Below, in pieces: positions 47,145-55,231 of a stretch of DNA of 55,251 nucleotides (position 1 is the stretch's first letter; each line of letters starts with the position of its first letter). This DNA comes from Rathayibacter sp. SD072. GTDB taxonomy: Bacteria; Actinomycetota; Actinomycetes; Actinomycetales; Microbacteriaceae. The stretch is from contig NZ_JADILJ010000025.1 of NCBI RefSeq assembly GCF_017355185.1, positions 1-55,251 on the forward strand, given 5' to 3'. The notes under the pieces are model-generated. The model had not been told where the DNA came from. It saw only the letters and a list, made by a program, of their open reading frames with translations, and made no database searches. Position numbers and translations under genes: made by a program.

Positions 47145-47807
47145 TCAGCCGACGGTGACCGCCGCACTGGAGGGTTTGCGGCCGTGCCGCATCCAGACGA
47201 AGAAGCCCACCAGGGTGAACCCCCCGTAGACCACGTACATCAGGCCGGACGCGTAGTACCCGGCCGAGAAGAGGAGCGGGACGCCCACGACGTCGACCGC
47301 GACCCAGATCAGCCAGAACTCGACCCAGCCCTTCGCCATGCCGTAGGTCGCGAGCAGCGATCCCACGAAGATCCAGGCGTCGCTCCACACGGGCTCGTAG
47401 GAGCCGAGCGCGCGGAACAGCGGGGTCAGCAGCGCGGTGCCGCCGACCATCGCCAGCACGAGGAGACCCCGGGTGCGCCACGACGCCCACCGCGGCTCGA
47501 GCACGGTCGTCGAGGCGTCGGGGCGGTGCGTCCAGCGGTACCAGCCGTAGACGCTCACGATCATGAACATGACCTGCCGACCCGCCTGACCGAGCAGGTT
47601 CACGGGGTTCGGAGTGCCGAAGAGCGCGCCCATGAAGACCGTGAACAGCAGTGCGTTCCCCACGAGGCCGACGGGCCAGGCCCAGACCTTGCGCCGCATC
47701 CCGCCCAGAGCGCTCGCGAGGCCGAAGGCGTTGCCGATCACCCGCCACAGGACTCTCTGGTCGCCCAGGACGATCTGCGCATCGAACAGCCAGTGCACGA
47801 GCTCCAC
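47145..47807 (-). CDS. pnuC: Nicotinamide riboside transporter PnuC
   Basis: 220 aa, about seven membrane segments. Conserved blocks are WPVGLVGNALLFTVFM, GQAGRQVMFMIVSVYGWYRW and WIFVGSLLATYGMAKG followed by WVEFWLIWVAVDVVGVPLLF. Facilitates nicotinamide riboside uptake for NAD salvage. GTG start after GAGGAGG with 5-nt spacing; the longer frame to 47855 lacks family similarity. No NadR-type kinase gene or obvious riboswitch is adjacent. Confidence 0.9.
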   Translation of the reverse strand: MELVHWLFDAQIVLGDQRVLWRVIGNAFGLASALGGMRRKVWAWPVGLVGNALLFTVFMGALFGTPNPVNLLGQAGRQVMFMIVSVYGWYRWTHRPDASTTVLEPRWASWRTRGLLVLAMVGGTALLTPLFRALGSYEPVWSDAWIFVGSLLATYGMAKGWVEFWLIWVAVDVVGVPLLFSAGYYASGLMYVVYGGFTLVGFFVWMRHGRKPSSAAVTVG

Positions 47808-47864
47808 GTGATCCTCCTCAGCCCCCTCGTTCAGCAACGGCGGGCGGCCGTGCATTCCCGGAGG

Positions 47865-48476
47865 TCAGAACAGCGAGTAGACCACGACGAAGCACCACGA
47901 CGCGGCGGCGGTGATCGCCGCGGCCGCGAGTACCAGGACGGGGCGCGGACGTCGGCGCACGACGGCGAGCACGAGGAAGCCGACCCCGAGCAGGATCTCG
48001 AGCCACCAGTAGACGGGGCTCGTGGTGTCGGCGACCGCGCCCAGCGCCCAGATCCCCTCGCCGAGGAGCACTCCCGAGAGGGGCGCGACGGCGAGCACCC
48101 GCCACCCGCGGGTCCCGTGCAGGGTGAGGGAGGCCGCGACTCCGAGGATCGGGCCGGCGGGCACGGCGAGCAGCCAGAAGGGGTCGGAGAACGGAGGGGA
48201 CCAGCCGAAGCCCCTGGCGCCCGTCACGATGTCGTAGCCCTCGAGCATCGCGAAGAAGGACAGCAGTCCGAGCACCGCGCCGGCGACCGGACGTGCTCGT
48301 CCCCCTCGGACGAGGGCGAAGACGAGCATCGACCAGCCGCCGGAGGAGTTCGCGAAGGAGTTCACGGACGTCGGCAGGACGGTCTGCAGGAGGCTCGTCA
48401 GCGCGCCGAGGAGAAGCCCTCCTCCGATCGCCAGGGCGACGGCGGGCAGGAGGGGAGTGCGTCTGGCGGGGGGCAT
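47865..48476 (-). CDS. Multi-pass membrane protein (DUF6518-like)
   Basis: 203 aa with six hydrophobic segments, e.g. LLPAVALAIGGGLLLGALTS, FWLLAVPAGPILGVAASLTL and ILLGVGFLVLAVV. VNSFANSSGGWSMLVFALV and VYWWLEILLG resemble the DUF6518 family. Function is unknown. It is probably co-transcribed with pnuC (57-bp gap, same strand). Confidence 0.7.
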   Translation of the reverse strand: MPPARRTPLLPAVALAIGGGLLLGALTSLLQTVLPTSVNSFANSSGGWSMLVFALVRGGRARPVAGAVLGLLSFFAMLEGYDIVTGARGFGWSPPFSDPFWLLAVPAGPILGVAASLTLHGTRGWRVLAVAPLSGVLLGEGIWALGAVADTTSPVYWWLEILLGVGFLVLAVVRRRPRPVLVLAAAAITAAASWCFVVVYSLF

Positions 48477-48554
48477 GCTCCGAGCATCCCGCGCAGGACC
48501 TGGCGGGCGGATCGGGGAGAACCCTGAGCCGACCCCCGGATCCGCGCGCTCCGG

Positions 48555-49034
48555 TCAGCGGGCGTCGAGCCGCTCGGCGACGTCCGCCGGGAAACCCCCC
48601 GTCGAGACGGGGCTCCAGCGAGCGGGCGTGATGCGCAGCAGGGACTTGTCCTGCAGCGCCATCGCCTCCCGGTACTCCTGCCAGTCGGGGTGCTCGCCGG
48701 CGATGCAGCGGTAGTAGTCGACGAGGCCGTCGGCGGCCTCCGGCATGTGCAGCACCTCCGCGTCGCCGTCCACCTGGATCCACGCGCCGTCCCACTCGTC
48801 CGACAGCACCAGCACGGAGGCGGCGGGACGACGCTCGGCGTTCCGGGTCTTGGCCCGGCCGGGATAGGTGGAGATCACGATCCGGCCCTGCTCGTCGACG
48901 CCGCCGGAGACCGGCGACATCTGCGGGCGGCCGTCAGCACGCGTCGTGGCGACGATCATCCGGTGCCTCGGCCGCACGAAGGAGAGCATTCCCTCGCGGT
49001 CGACCTCGGTGCTCGTGGAGACGGTTCTGGGCAT
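48555..49034 (-). CDS. PPOX-class flavin/F420-dependent split-barrel protein
   Basis: 159 aa. GMLSFVRPRHRMIVATTRADGRP, VVISTYPGRAKTRN-type IVISTYPGRAKTRNAERRP and GAWIQVDGDAEVLHMPE are the pattern of the pyridoxamine-5'-phosphate-oxidase-like fold found in F420- or FMN-dependent actinobacterial reductases. Cofactor and substrate are not decided. The ATG at 49034 is favoured over a GTG at 49052 because TACCGT lies 6 nt upstream of it. Confidence 0.83.
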   Translation of the reverse strand: MPRTVSTSTEVDREGMLSFVRPRHRMIVATTRADGRPQMSPVSGGVDEQGRIVISTYPGRAKTRNAERRPAASVLVLSDEWDGAWIQVDGDAEVLHMPEAADGLVDYYRCIAGEHPDWQEYREAMALQDKSLLRITPARWSPVSTGGFPADVAERLDAR

Positions 49035-49040
49035 GGGTCC

Positions 49041-49046
49041 ACGGTA
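49041..49046 (-). promoter_or_regulatory. -10 box TACCGT of the PPOX gene, leaderless layout
   Basis: TANNNT is followed by exactly 6 nt and then ATG on the minus strand. Confidence 0.5.
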
Positions 49047-49085
49047 GGGCACGGTGCCGGACGGCGACCGACCCGTTCACCGGTG

Positions 49086-49514
49086 TCAGCCCGCGCGGAC
49101 GGAGACGTTCTTCCCGAGCCCAGTCCAGTCGAGTCCGGGCGCGTCCTCCGGGCCCTCGCCGTCGGGGTGCACGCGTACGGTCCAGGCGCCCGGCTTCGAG
49201 GCCTCCATGCCGCCGCTCCCACTGCAGCCGCTCGCGGAATCGGCGCCGTCGTCGACGACGACGCAGCGGCCCCGCTAGTCCGACAGGCCGAGGTAGACGT
49301 CGATCCCCTCGGCGGTGCCCGCGAAGCGGACGGACTCGGGATCGATGCCCGTGTCGATGCCGCCGGCCTCGGGCATCACGTCCGCCTCGGTCCGCTCCCG
49401 CTCGAAATCGGAGTAGGGCGTCGGTCCGGCGCACCCGGCGAGCGGCAGCAGCGCCAGCAGCGCCGCCCCGATCGTGCCGATCCACCGTCGTCCACGTGTG
49501 CTGCTCCGCGCCAT
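49086..49514 (-). pseudogene. Small lipoprotein gene interrupted by one in-frame TAG
   Basis: A signal peptide with lipobox LPLAGC (Cys28) opens a secreted lipoprotein. Codon 80 is TAG (49275-49277), yet the same frame continues for 62 more codons to a TGA at 49086 with protein-like content (RCVVVDDGADSASG, GAWTVRVHPDGEG, LDWTGLGKNVSVRAG). So a 142-codon gene carries a single nonsense codon, most simply a CAG-to-TAG change. The truncated 79-aa product could still be made. TAGGGT at 49544-49549 and an AGGGGG ribosome-binding site precede the ATG. Function is unknown. Confidence 0.75.
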
Positions 49515-49541
49515 CGAGGCCCCCTTCGCGCTGCGGTGGGT

Positions 49542-50135
49542 TCACCCTAGCGGGGGAGTGCGCCCCGCTACGGTGCGAGCCGCCTCCAGGACGGAAGCGA
49601 CGAGTTTCTGCAGCGGGATCTCGCCGAACCGGTGCTCCTCGGCGCGGACGAGCCGGTCGGCGAGGTCGGGCCGCAGCGTCCGGAGCAGCCGGCGCGCGCG
49701 CTCGGCGTGCAGGGAGTTCGAGACGAGGACGACGGTGTCGGACTCCTCGAGGAGCGCTGCGGCGTTCCGCAGGTTCTCCTCGGTCGTGCGGCTCTCGCGC
49801 TCGAGCACGAGGGGGCCGCGATAGCGCCTCTCACGACGCGCGTACCGCGCCATCAGGTCGGCCTCGGGGACCGACCCGGCGACGCTCCCCCCGCAGAGCA
49901 CGAGGACGCTCCGGGAGCTGTGCCGGGAGCGCAGGGCGGCGCGCACGCGGTAGCGGTTCACCGCGTTCGCCCGGGTGCCGCGGTTCCGGAACCCGAGCAC
50001 GACGACGCATTCGCGGCCGACGTCGCCCGCGGGCCGTCGGACCGCTCTCTGCGAGGTGATCCAGTACTGCGCCTCGACGACGGCGAGGGCCGTCAGTCCG
50101 GCGGCGGCGGCCAGCGCGAGCGGTCGGGCGATCAG
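49542..50135 (-). CDS. YdcF/ElyC-like DUF218 protein with probable CTG start
   Basis: 197 aa. One N-terminal hydrophobic helix (ARPLALAAAAGLTALAVVEA), then the DUF218 fold: ECVVVLGFRNRGTRANAVNRYR, SVLVLCGGSVAG, LERESRTTEENLRNAAALL and VVLVSNSLHAERARRLL. ElyC/YdcF-type proteins are linked to envelope metabolism or nucleotide binding; this one's role is unknown. No ATG, GTG or TTG suits the N-terminus; a CTG overlaps the lacI stop as CTGA, mirroring the ATGA/GTGA couplings elsewhere in the window. Confidence 0.75.
   Translation of the reverse strand: MIARPLALAAAAGLTALAVVEAQYWITSQRAVRRPAGDVGRECVVVLGFRNRGTRANAVNRYRVRAALRSRHSSRSVLVLCGGSVAGSVPEADLMARYARRERRYRGPLVLERESRTTEENLRNAAALLEESDTVVLVSNSLHAERARRLLRTLRPDLADRLVRAEEHRFGEIPLQKLVASVLEAARTVAGRTPPLG
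49544..49549 (-). promoter_or_regulatory. -10 box TAGGGT of the interrupted lipoprotein gene
   Basis: It overlaps the stop codon of the YdcF-like gene and lies 29 nt before the lipoprotein ATG, allowing a short leader with the AGGGGG ribosome-binding site. Confidence 0.35.
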
Positions 50136-51130
50136 AGCGAGCTCTCGCGGACGATCAGTCGCGGTGCGGCGATGTACTCCTCCGCCGGAGTCGTCCCGCC
50201 GCCGATCCGGTAGACGAGCCGCTCGACGGCAGTCCGCGCCATGAAGCCGTGATCCGGATCGATGGTCGTCAGCCGGGGCACGGTGTAGTCGCCCTCGAGG
50301 ATCGCGTCGAAGGCCGCGACGCGGACCCGCCCCGGAACAGGCACTCCGCGATCCGCCAGACCGCGGAGCACTCCGATGCCGACCGTGTCGGTGATGCAGA
50401 AGACCCCGTCGAAGGGCACACCGCGGTCGATGAAGTCCCGGATGCCCCGCGACCCGCCCGCCATCGTGAACTCCCCGACCGCGATGTGCAGAGCCGGATC
50501 GATCGCGAGCCCGGCGTCCTCGTGCGCACGGCGGTAGCCCTCGAGGCGCAGGCTCGAGACGTCCACCTCGTCGCCGGCGGGATCGTCGACCATGACGATC
50601 CGGCGGCAGCCCTGCTCGATCAGATGGGCGACCGCCGTCCGCGCGCCCTCCACGTTCGCCATGGCGACGTGGTCGACCGGGCCCTCGAAGATCCGCTCGC
50701 CCAGGATCACGAGCGGGTGATCGACCCGGAGCAGCTCGGTGTCGGCCGCCCCGAGGCCGACGGTGCTCAGGATGATCCCGTCGTAGAGCCGCTTCCTGGA
50801 CGACGCGAGGGCGCCGAGCTCGTTCTCGCGCCGCGCACCGGTCTGCTCGATCACGACGCGCAGCCCGTGCTTCTCGGCCGCGGCGATGATCTCGGCGGCG
50901 AGACGCCCGTAGTACGGCCGGTCGATCTCGGGCACGGCGAGCCCGATCGTCCCGGTGCGGCCGGTGCGGAGATTGCGGGCGGCCACGTTCACGCGGTAGT
51001 CGAGCCGCGTGATCACGTCCAGCACCCGCTCGCGCGTGGTCTCCCGGACGTGCGGGTGGTCGTTCAGGACGTGCGACACGGTCATCGCCGAGACCCCGGC
51101 CTCTTTCGCGACGTCGTGGATGGTCACCAT
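50132..51130 (-). CDS. LacI-family transcriptional regulator
   Basis: 332 aa. The LacI HTH is VTIHDVAKEAGVSAMTVSHV at residues 2-21, followed by the hinge region VNVAARNLRTGRTGTIGL and a periplasmic-binding-like sensor domain (VFCITDTVGIGVLRGL, VRVAAFDAI). GAGGAGG lies 6 nt before the ATG. It is last but one in the sugar-transport operon and presumably regulates it; the operator would lie upstream of the binding-protein gene, beyond the window edge. Confidence 0.94.
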   Translation of the reverse strand: MVTIHDVAKEAGVSAMTVSHVLNDHPHVRETTRERVLDVITRLDYRVNVAARNLRTGRTGTIGLAVPEIDRPYYGRLAAEIIAAAEKHGLRVVIEQTGARRENELGALASSRKRLYDGIILSTVGLGAADTELLRVDHPLVILGERIFEGPVDHVAMANVEGARTAVAHLIEQGCRRIVMVDDPAGDEVDVSSLRLEGYRRAHEDAGLAIDPALHIAVGEFTMAGGSRGIRDFIDRGVPFDGVFCITDTVGIGVLRGLADRGVPVPGRVRVAAFDAILEGDYTVPRLTTIDPDHGFMARTAVERLVYRIGGGTTPAEEYIAAPRLIVRESSL

Positions 51131-51173
51131 CACGCACCTCCTCTCGTCGAGCTTGCCACGAACGCGGGCCCGG

Positions 51174-52088
51174 TCACGGCAGCAGGGCGCGGAGCCGGGC
51201 GGCCTCGTCGTCGTCGAGCGCGAGGAGCGATCCGTGCCGCGCGCCGGGCGGCAGCCGAGCACCGGGCACGGGCTCGAACACTCCGCTGCCGGGGTCCGAC
51301 GACGAGAACAAGCGGTAGCCGCGCATCCCGAACTCGTCGATCAGGAGCCAGGTCGCCGACCCGTCGGGCGAGCGTGCGAGCGCCGGGCCCTCACCGCGGG
51401 CGAGCTCGGGGCTGCCGATGCCCGTGCGCACCGTCTCGAAGGCGCCCTCGAGCGACGGGCCCTGCGCGAGGGTGACGGACGTCGAGTCCGACCCGGGCGG
51501 GGTCTCCACCGTGAAGCGGAGCCAGCCGTCGCCGTCCTCGAGGAACGCCGCATCGATCGCGTTGAGCCCGGTGTCCAGCGCGGTCCGCGCCGAGGTGAAG
51601 CTCTCGAAGTCCCTCGTCTCCGAGACGAGGATCCGCTGGTGCGCCGCCTCGACGCGGTCCGACTCCGGGTCGAAGAGAGCCGAGGAGAAGAAGACCAGCC
51701 AGCAGTCGCGGTCCGCGCTCCAGTACGCCTTCGGGGCCCACGCGTTGCCGGCCGCCGTCGGCGCCACGATCCGCAGCACGGGGTCGCCCCACGTCACGAG
51801 GTCGCCGGACCGCCAGATCAAAATCGACCGGCTCCCGTTCCGCACGGCGCGGTGCCAGTCGGCCTCCTCCTCCTCCGTCCGCAGGTCGGTGGCGAGGAGG
51901 ACGACGCGACCGGAGGCGCCATCGCGGACCAGGAAGGGGTCGCGCGCACCGCCCGAGCCGATCGCGGGTCGCAGCGGCGCGATCGGCAGCGGGAGGAACG
52001 CGCGAGGCGTCTCGTCCTCGCTCACGGCGAACCGCACCGCCTCGCCGTCCGCACCCGGGAGGAAGTGGGCGAGCAGGAAGCCGCTCAC
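51174..52088 (-). CDS. GH43-like five-bladed beta-propeller glycosidase
   Basis: 304 aa. GGARDPFLVRD (D50) is the usual catalytic-base loop of GH43/GH62/DUF377-type propellers; NAWAPKAYW, NAIDAAFLEDGDGWLRF and ARGEGPALARS (likely acid Glu) follow. There is no signal peptide, so it would act on imported oligosaccharides, perhaps arabinose- or xylose-containing. The GTG start overlaps the permease stop in GTGA, tying enzyme to uptake. Confidence 0.82.
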   Translation of the reverse strand: MSGFLLAHFLPGADGEAVRFAVSEDETPRAFLPLPIAPLRPAIGSGGARDPFLVRDGASGRVVLLATDLRTEEEEADWHRAVRNGSRSILIWRSGDLVTWGDPVLRIVAPTAAGNAWAPKAYWSADRDCWLVFFSSALFDPESDRVEAAHQRILVSETRDFESFTSARTALDTGLNAIDAAFLEDGDGWLRFTVETPPGSDSTSVTLAQGPSLEGAFETVRTGIGSPELARGEGPALARSPDGSATWLLIDEFGMRGYRLFSSSDPGSGVFEPVPGARLPPGARHGSLLALDDDEAARLRALLP

Positions 52089-52996
52089 CCCTTCACGCTG
52101 CCCGAGACCAGGCCTCCCACGATGTGCTTCTGCATCGCGATGAAGAACACGACCATCGGCAGGAGCACGACGACGCTGAGCGTCAGGAACGCGGGCCAGT
52201 TCACCCCGAACTGACCGACCGCCTTGTACACCTGCAGGACGAGGGTCTGCTTCTCGGGCGAGCTGATGAAGACGTTCGGCGTGATGAAGTCGTTCCACAC
52301 CCACATCGTCTGGAAGACCCCGACGGTGATCAGGATCGGGCGGATCAGCGGCAGCACGATCCGCCAGTAGATCTGCCACGGACCCGCGCCGTCGATCCGC
52401 GCGGCCTCGAAGATCTCGAGCGGCAGCGACTTCATGTAGCCCTGGATGAGGAAGTAGCAGAAGATCGAGCCCGCCGAGTAGAGCAGGATCAGCCCCTCGA
52501 GGCTGTCGACGAGCCCCGCGTTCGCGAGCAGGCGGTACAGCGGGATGAGGGTCGCCTGACCCGGGACGAGGAAGGCGATGATCAGCACCACCGAGACGAT
52601 CCGGGTGAGGACCGTCGTCCGCAGCAGCATGGCGTAGGCCGCCATGGATCCCACCACGAGCATCAGCGCGACGGACACGACCGTGAGGTAGAAGGTGTTC
52701 GCGAACGCGCCGACGATCGGGACGGAGGCGAACACGTCGGCGTAGTTGCCGAGGTCGAGGGTGCTCGGCAGCGCGAACGGATCGCTCGACACCTCCTGCT
52801 GCGTCTTCAGGGTGCTGACGACGATGTAGTAGAAGGGTGCGCCGACCACGGCGGCCAGGGCGAGCATCGCGAAGCTCGTCAGCGCGCTGCTCCAGCCTCG
52901 ACGACGCTGAGCCGCGGTGCGTCGCCGACGACGGGCGGCGGCGGGCGGACCCACGGCCGGGGGAGTCGGCGGGAGCGAGACGGCGGTGGCGGTCAT
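52085..52996 (-). CDS. Carbohydrate ABC transporter permease (MalG type)
   Basis: 303 aa, six helices. After an Arg-rich N-terminus come FAMLALAAVVGAPFYYIVVS and the EAA loop EIFEAARIDGAGPWQIYWRI. The C-terminus is MQKHIVGGLVSGSVKG, typical of MalG-family proteins. It is coupled at both ends: ATGA overlap with the upstream permease and GTGA overlap with the glycosidase. Confidence 0.94.
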   Translation of the reverse strand: MTATAVSLPPTPPAVGPPAAARRRRRTAAQRRRGWSSALTSFAMLALAAVVGAPFYYIVVSTLKTQQEVSSDPFALPSTLDLGNYADVFASVPIVGAFANTFYLTVVSVALMLVVGSMAAYAMLLRTTVLTRIVSVVLIIAFLVPGQATLIPLYRLLANAGLVDSLEGLILLYSAGSIFCYFLIQGYMKSLPLEIFEAARIDGAGPWQIYWRIVLPLIRPILITVGVFQTMWVWNDFITPNVFISSPEKQTLVLQVYKAVGQFGVNWPAFLTLSVVVLLPMVVFFIAMQKHIVGGLVSGSVKG

Positions 52997-53937
52997 GAGG
53001 TCCTCTCCTCGAAGCGGCGCGAGATGAGCAGCTGAACGGCGACGATCGACCCGACGACGAGGAGGAAGACGACGGCGAGAGCCGAGGCCTTGCCGAACTG
53101 CGCCTGAGCGACACCGTTCTGGATGATCGACTGCGTGATCGTGTAGGTCGAGAAGCCCGGTCCGCCCTTGGTCAGGGTGAACGGGAGGTCGTAGACCTTC
53201 AGCCCGCCCGTCATCAGGAGCAGCGTGCTCACCGTCACCGCGGGGGCGAGGAGGGGGAGCGTGATCGAGAAGAACCGGCGCGGGGCCGACGCCCCGTCGA
53301 TCCGGGCGACCTCGTAGTAGTCCTCGGGGATCGACTGGAGGTAGGCGAGGTACAGGATCGCGTGCCAGCCGGTGCTCGACCAGACGCCGACGATGATCAC
53401 CGACAGCTGGGCGAGCGCGCCGTTCGACAGCCACGGCACGGGTCCGAGCCCGGCGACCGCGTCCAGGACCCGGTTGATCGCTCCGGACCCCAAGGGCGAG
53501 AGGATCAGTCCCCAGACGAGGCCCAGGATCGCGATGCTCGGGATCGCCGGGAAGAACAGGATCGCCCGGACGGCCCCCCGCCCCACGAAGGGACGGTTGA
53601 GGACGAGCGCCAGGGGGATGGCCAGCACCGTCACCAGGACGGTGGTCCCGAGACTGTAGGTGAGAGTGAAGACCAGCCCCGCGAGCATCGCGGGATCGCG
53701 GAAGATGCTCACGTAGTTGGCCAGACCGACGAAGTCCGAGTCGACCGAGTAGCCGTCGAAGTCCGTGAGGCTGAAGTAGAAGGACTGGGCGAGCGGCACG
53801 GCGAACAGCAGGACGAAGACGAGGACGATCGGCACGAGGAAGAGACTCGTGCTGACGGTCTCGCGTCGGCGCAGGGGGTCGACGCGGCGGCGCAGGGCGA
53901 GGGCGGGGCCTCGGCGCGGGGCGGTGAGAGTGGACAC
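52993..53937 (-). CDS. Carbohydrate ABC transporter permease (MalF type)
   Basis: 314 aa, six helices. LFLVPIVLVFVLLFAVPLAQSFYFSLTDF (given by its ends: LFLVPI at about 32 to LTDF at about 60) opens the protein; the EAA loop is DYYEVARIDGASAPRRFFSI, and the KGGPGFSTYT block before the last helices is typical of MalF/UgpA-like permeases. GTG start after GGAGG. It forms the channel with the next gene; no ATP-binding subunit is encoded here. Confidence 0.94.
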   Translation of the reverse strand: MSTLTAPRRGPALALRRRVDPLRRRETVSTSLFLVPIVLVFVLLFAVPLAQSFYFSLTDFDGYSVDSDFVGLANYVSIFRDPAMLAGLVFTLTYSLGTTVLVTVLAIPLALVLNRPFVGRGAVRAILFFPAIPSIAILGLVWGLILSPLGSGAINRVLDAVAGLGPVPWLSNGALAQLSVIIVGVWSSTGWHAILYLAYLQSIPEDYYEVARIDGASAPRRFFSITLPLLAPAVTVSTLLLMTGGLKVYDLPFTLTKGGPGFSTYTITQSIIQNGVAQAQFGKASALAVVFLLVVGSIVAVQLLISRRFEERTS

Positions 53938-53961
53938 GGATCCTCCGTTCGCGGAGAGCGG

Positions 53962-53979
53962 GCCCGGCCGGAGCCGGGC
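53962..53979 (-). terminator. Intercistronic hairpin between binding-protein and permease genes
   Basis: GCCCGGC-CGGA-GCCGGGC sits in the 49-bp gap. Such stems after binding-protein genes usually lower downstream permease expression or protect the upstream mRNA rather than fully terminate. Confidence 0.45.
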
Positions 53980-53986
53980 CGCGCCC

Positions 53987-55231
53987 TCAGTCCTGCGACT
54001 CGAGACGCGCCTGCAGCGCTGCGGAGACGTCCTCGGGGGACGACTGGCCCTGAGCCAGCAGCTGGATCTGCGCCACCGCCTCCGTGCTCAGAGCGTCCTG
54101 CTCCCGGGGCCAGGCGATCGAGGGGAGGTAGAAGCGCCCCGCCTGCAGCCCCGCGAGGTTCGGCTCGAGCGCCGGATCGACGACCGGGGTGTAGTTGCCG
54201 GTGGTGGTCAGCGCCGAGGTGCCCTCTTGGTAGATGCGGACGCCCTCCTCGCTGCCGAGGAAGCTCAGGAACGCCTCCGCCTCGTGGTCGGTCTTGGCGT
54301 TGATGGCGAAGCCGGGCGACGCGGCGCCCGCCCAGTAGCCCGCTCCGTCGAGGGTGGGGAAGGGCGCGAAGACGACGTCGAGGTCCGGCGCCTTCTCGCG
54401 CACGGCGGGGAGGTTCCAGGGGCCGGCGGCGATCATCGCCACCCGGCCGTTCGCGAACTCGTCCACGATCTGATCGCCGGTGAGGCTGACGACGTCCTGG
54501 CTCATCAGCCCGCGGCTCAGCAGCTCGCTCCAGGCGGTGAGCGGCTCGTTCCACAGGTCGCCGAACTGAGCGCTCCCGTCGAAGATCGCCTCGTCGACGT
54601 TCCCGCCCTGCTCCGCGTCGGCCGAGCCGACCATGGCCGAGAGGCCCATCGGGATCTGCGTGGCCGAGTCGTAGTACGGAACGACCCCCGTGTCCTTCAC
54701 GGTCTCCACCACGTCGAGGAAGCCGTCCCAGTCGGTCGGGACCTCGGTCACTCCGGCTGCGTCGAGCAGGGCCCGGTTGACCAGGATCCCGCCGGCCCAC
54801 GACGAGGTCGACATGCCGTACGCCTTGCCGTCGCTGCTGTACGTCTCGGTGTTGTAGGGGGACATGTCGGCCATGAACGGCTCGTCGGTGAGGTCCTTCA
54901 CGAAACCGCCCTCGATGAGGTTCGTCTTGTTCTCGGCGGCGATGACGAAGACGTCGGCGGCGTTGTTTCCGGCGAGGCGGGTCTGGAGCGTCGAGATGTA
55001 CTCGGCGACAGGGGGAGCGTTCGAGAACTCGATCGCGATGTCCGGGTTCTCGGCCTCGAACGCCTCGATGACCGGGGTCATCGTGGCCTCGTTGTCCCAG
55101 GAGAAGAAGCTGAGCTGGGTCTTCCCGGAATCGGCGCCGGCGGAGCCGCAGGCGGTCAGGGCGAGAGCGCTCGCCGCGGCGACGGAGAGAGCGGCCGCGC
55201 GGAGGGCGGCGGAGTGGGGGCGATGCGACAT
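53987..55231 (-). CDS. Extracellular sugar-binding lipoprotein of an ABC transporter
   Basis: 414 aa. The signal peptide ends in the lipobox ALTACGS (lipidated C28). The mature part resembles family 1 solute-binding proteins (LSFFSWDNEATMTPVIEAFE, GGILVNRALLDAAGV, GRVAMIAAGPWNLP, AEAFLSFLGSEEGVRIYQ). AGAGGAAATGCA precedes the ATG. The ligand is likely an oligosaccharide. First gene of the operon; its promoter lies past the right edge. Confidence 0.95.
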   Translation of the reverse strand: MSHRPHSAALRAAALSVAAASALALTACGSAGADSGKTQLSFFSWDNEATMTPVIEAFEAENPDIAIEFSNAPPVAEYISTLQTRLAGNNAADVFVIAAENKTNLIEGGFVKDLTDEPFMADMSPYNTETYSSDGKAYGMSTSSWAGGILVNRALLDAAGVTEVPTDWDGFLDVVETVKDTGVVPYYDSATQIPMGLSAMVGSADAEQGGNVDEAIFDGSAQFGDLWNEPLTAWSELLSRGLMSQDVVSLTGDQIVDEFANGRVAMIAAGPWNLPAVREKAPDLDVVFAPFPTLDGAGYWAGAASPGFAINAKTDHEAEAFLSFLGSEEGVRIYQEGTSALTTTGNYTPVVDPALEPNLAGLQAGRFYLPSIAWPREQDALSTEAVAQIQLLAQGQSSPEDVSAALQARLESQD

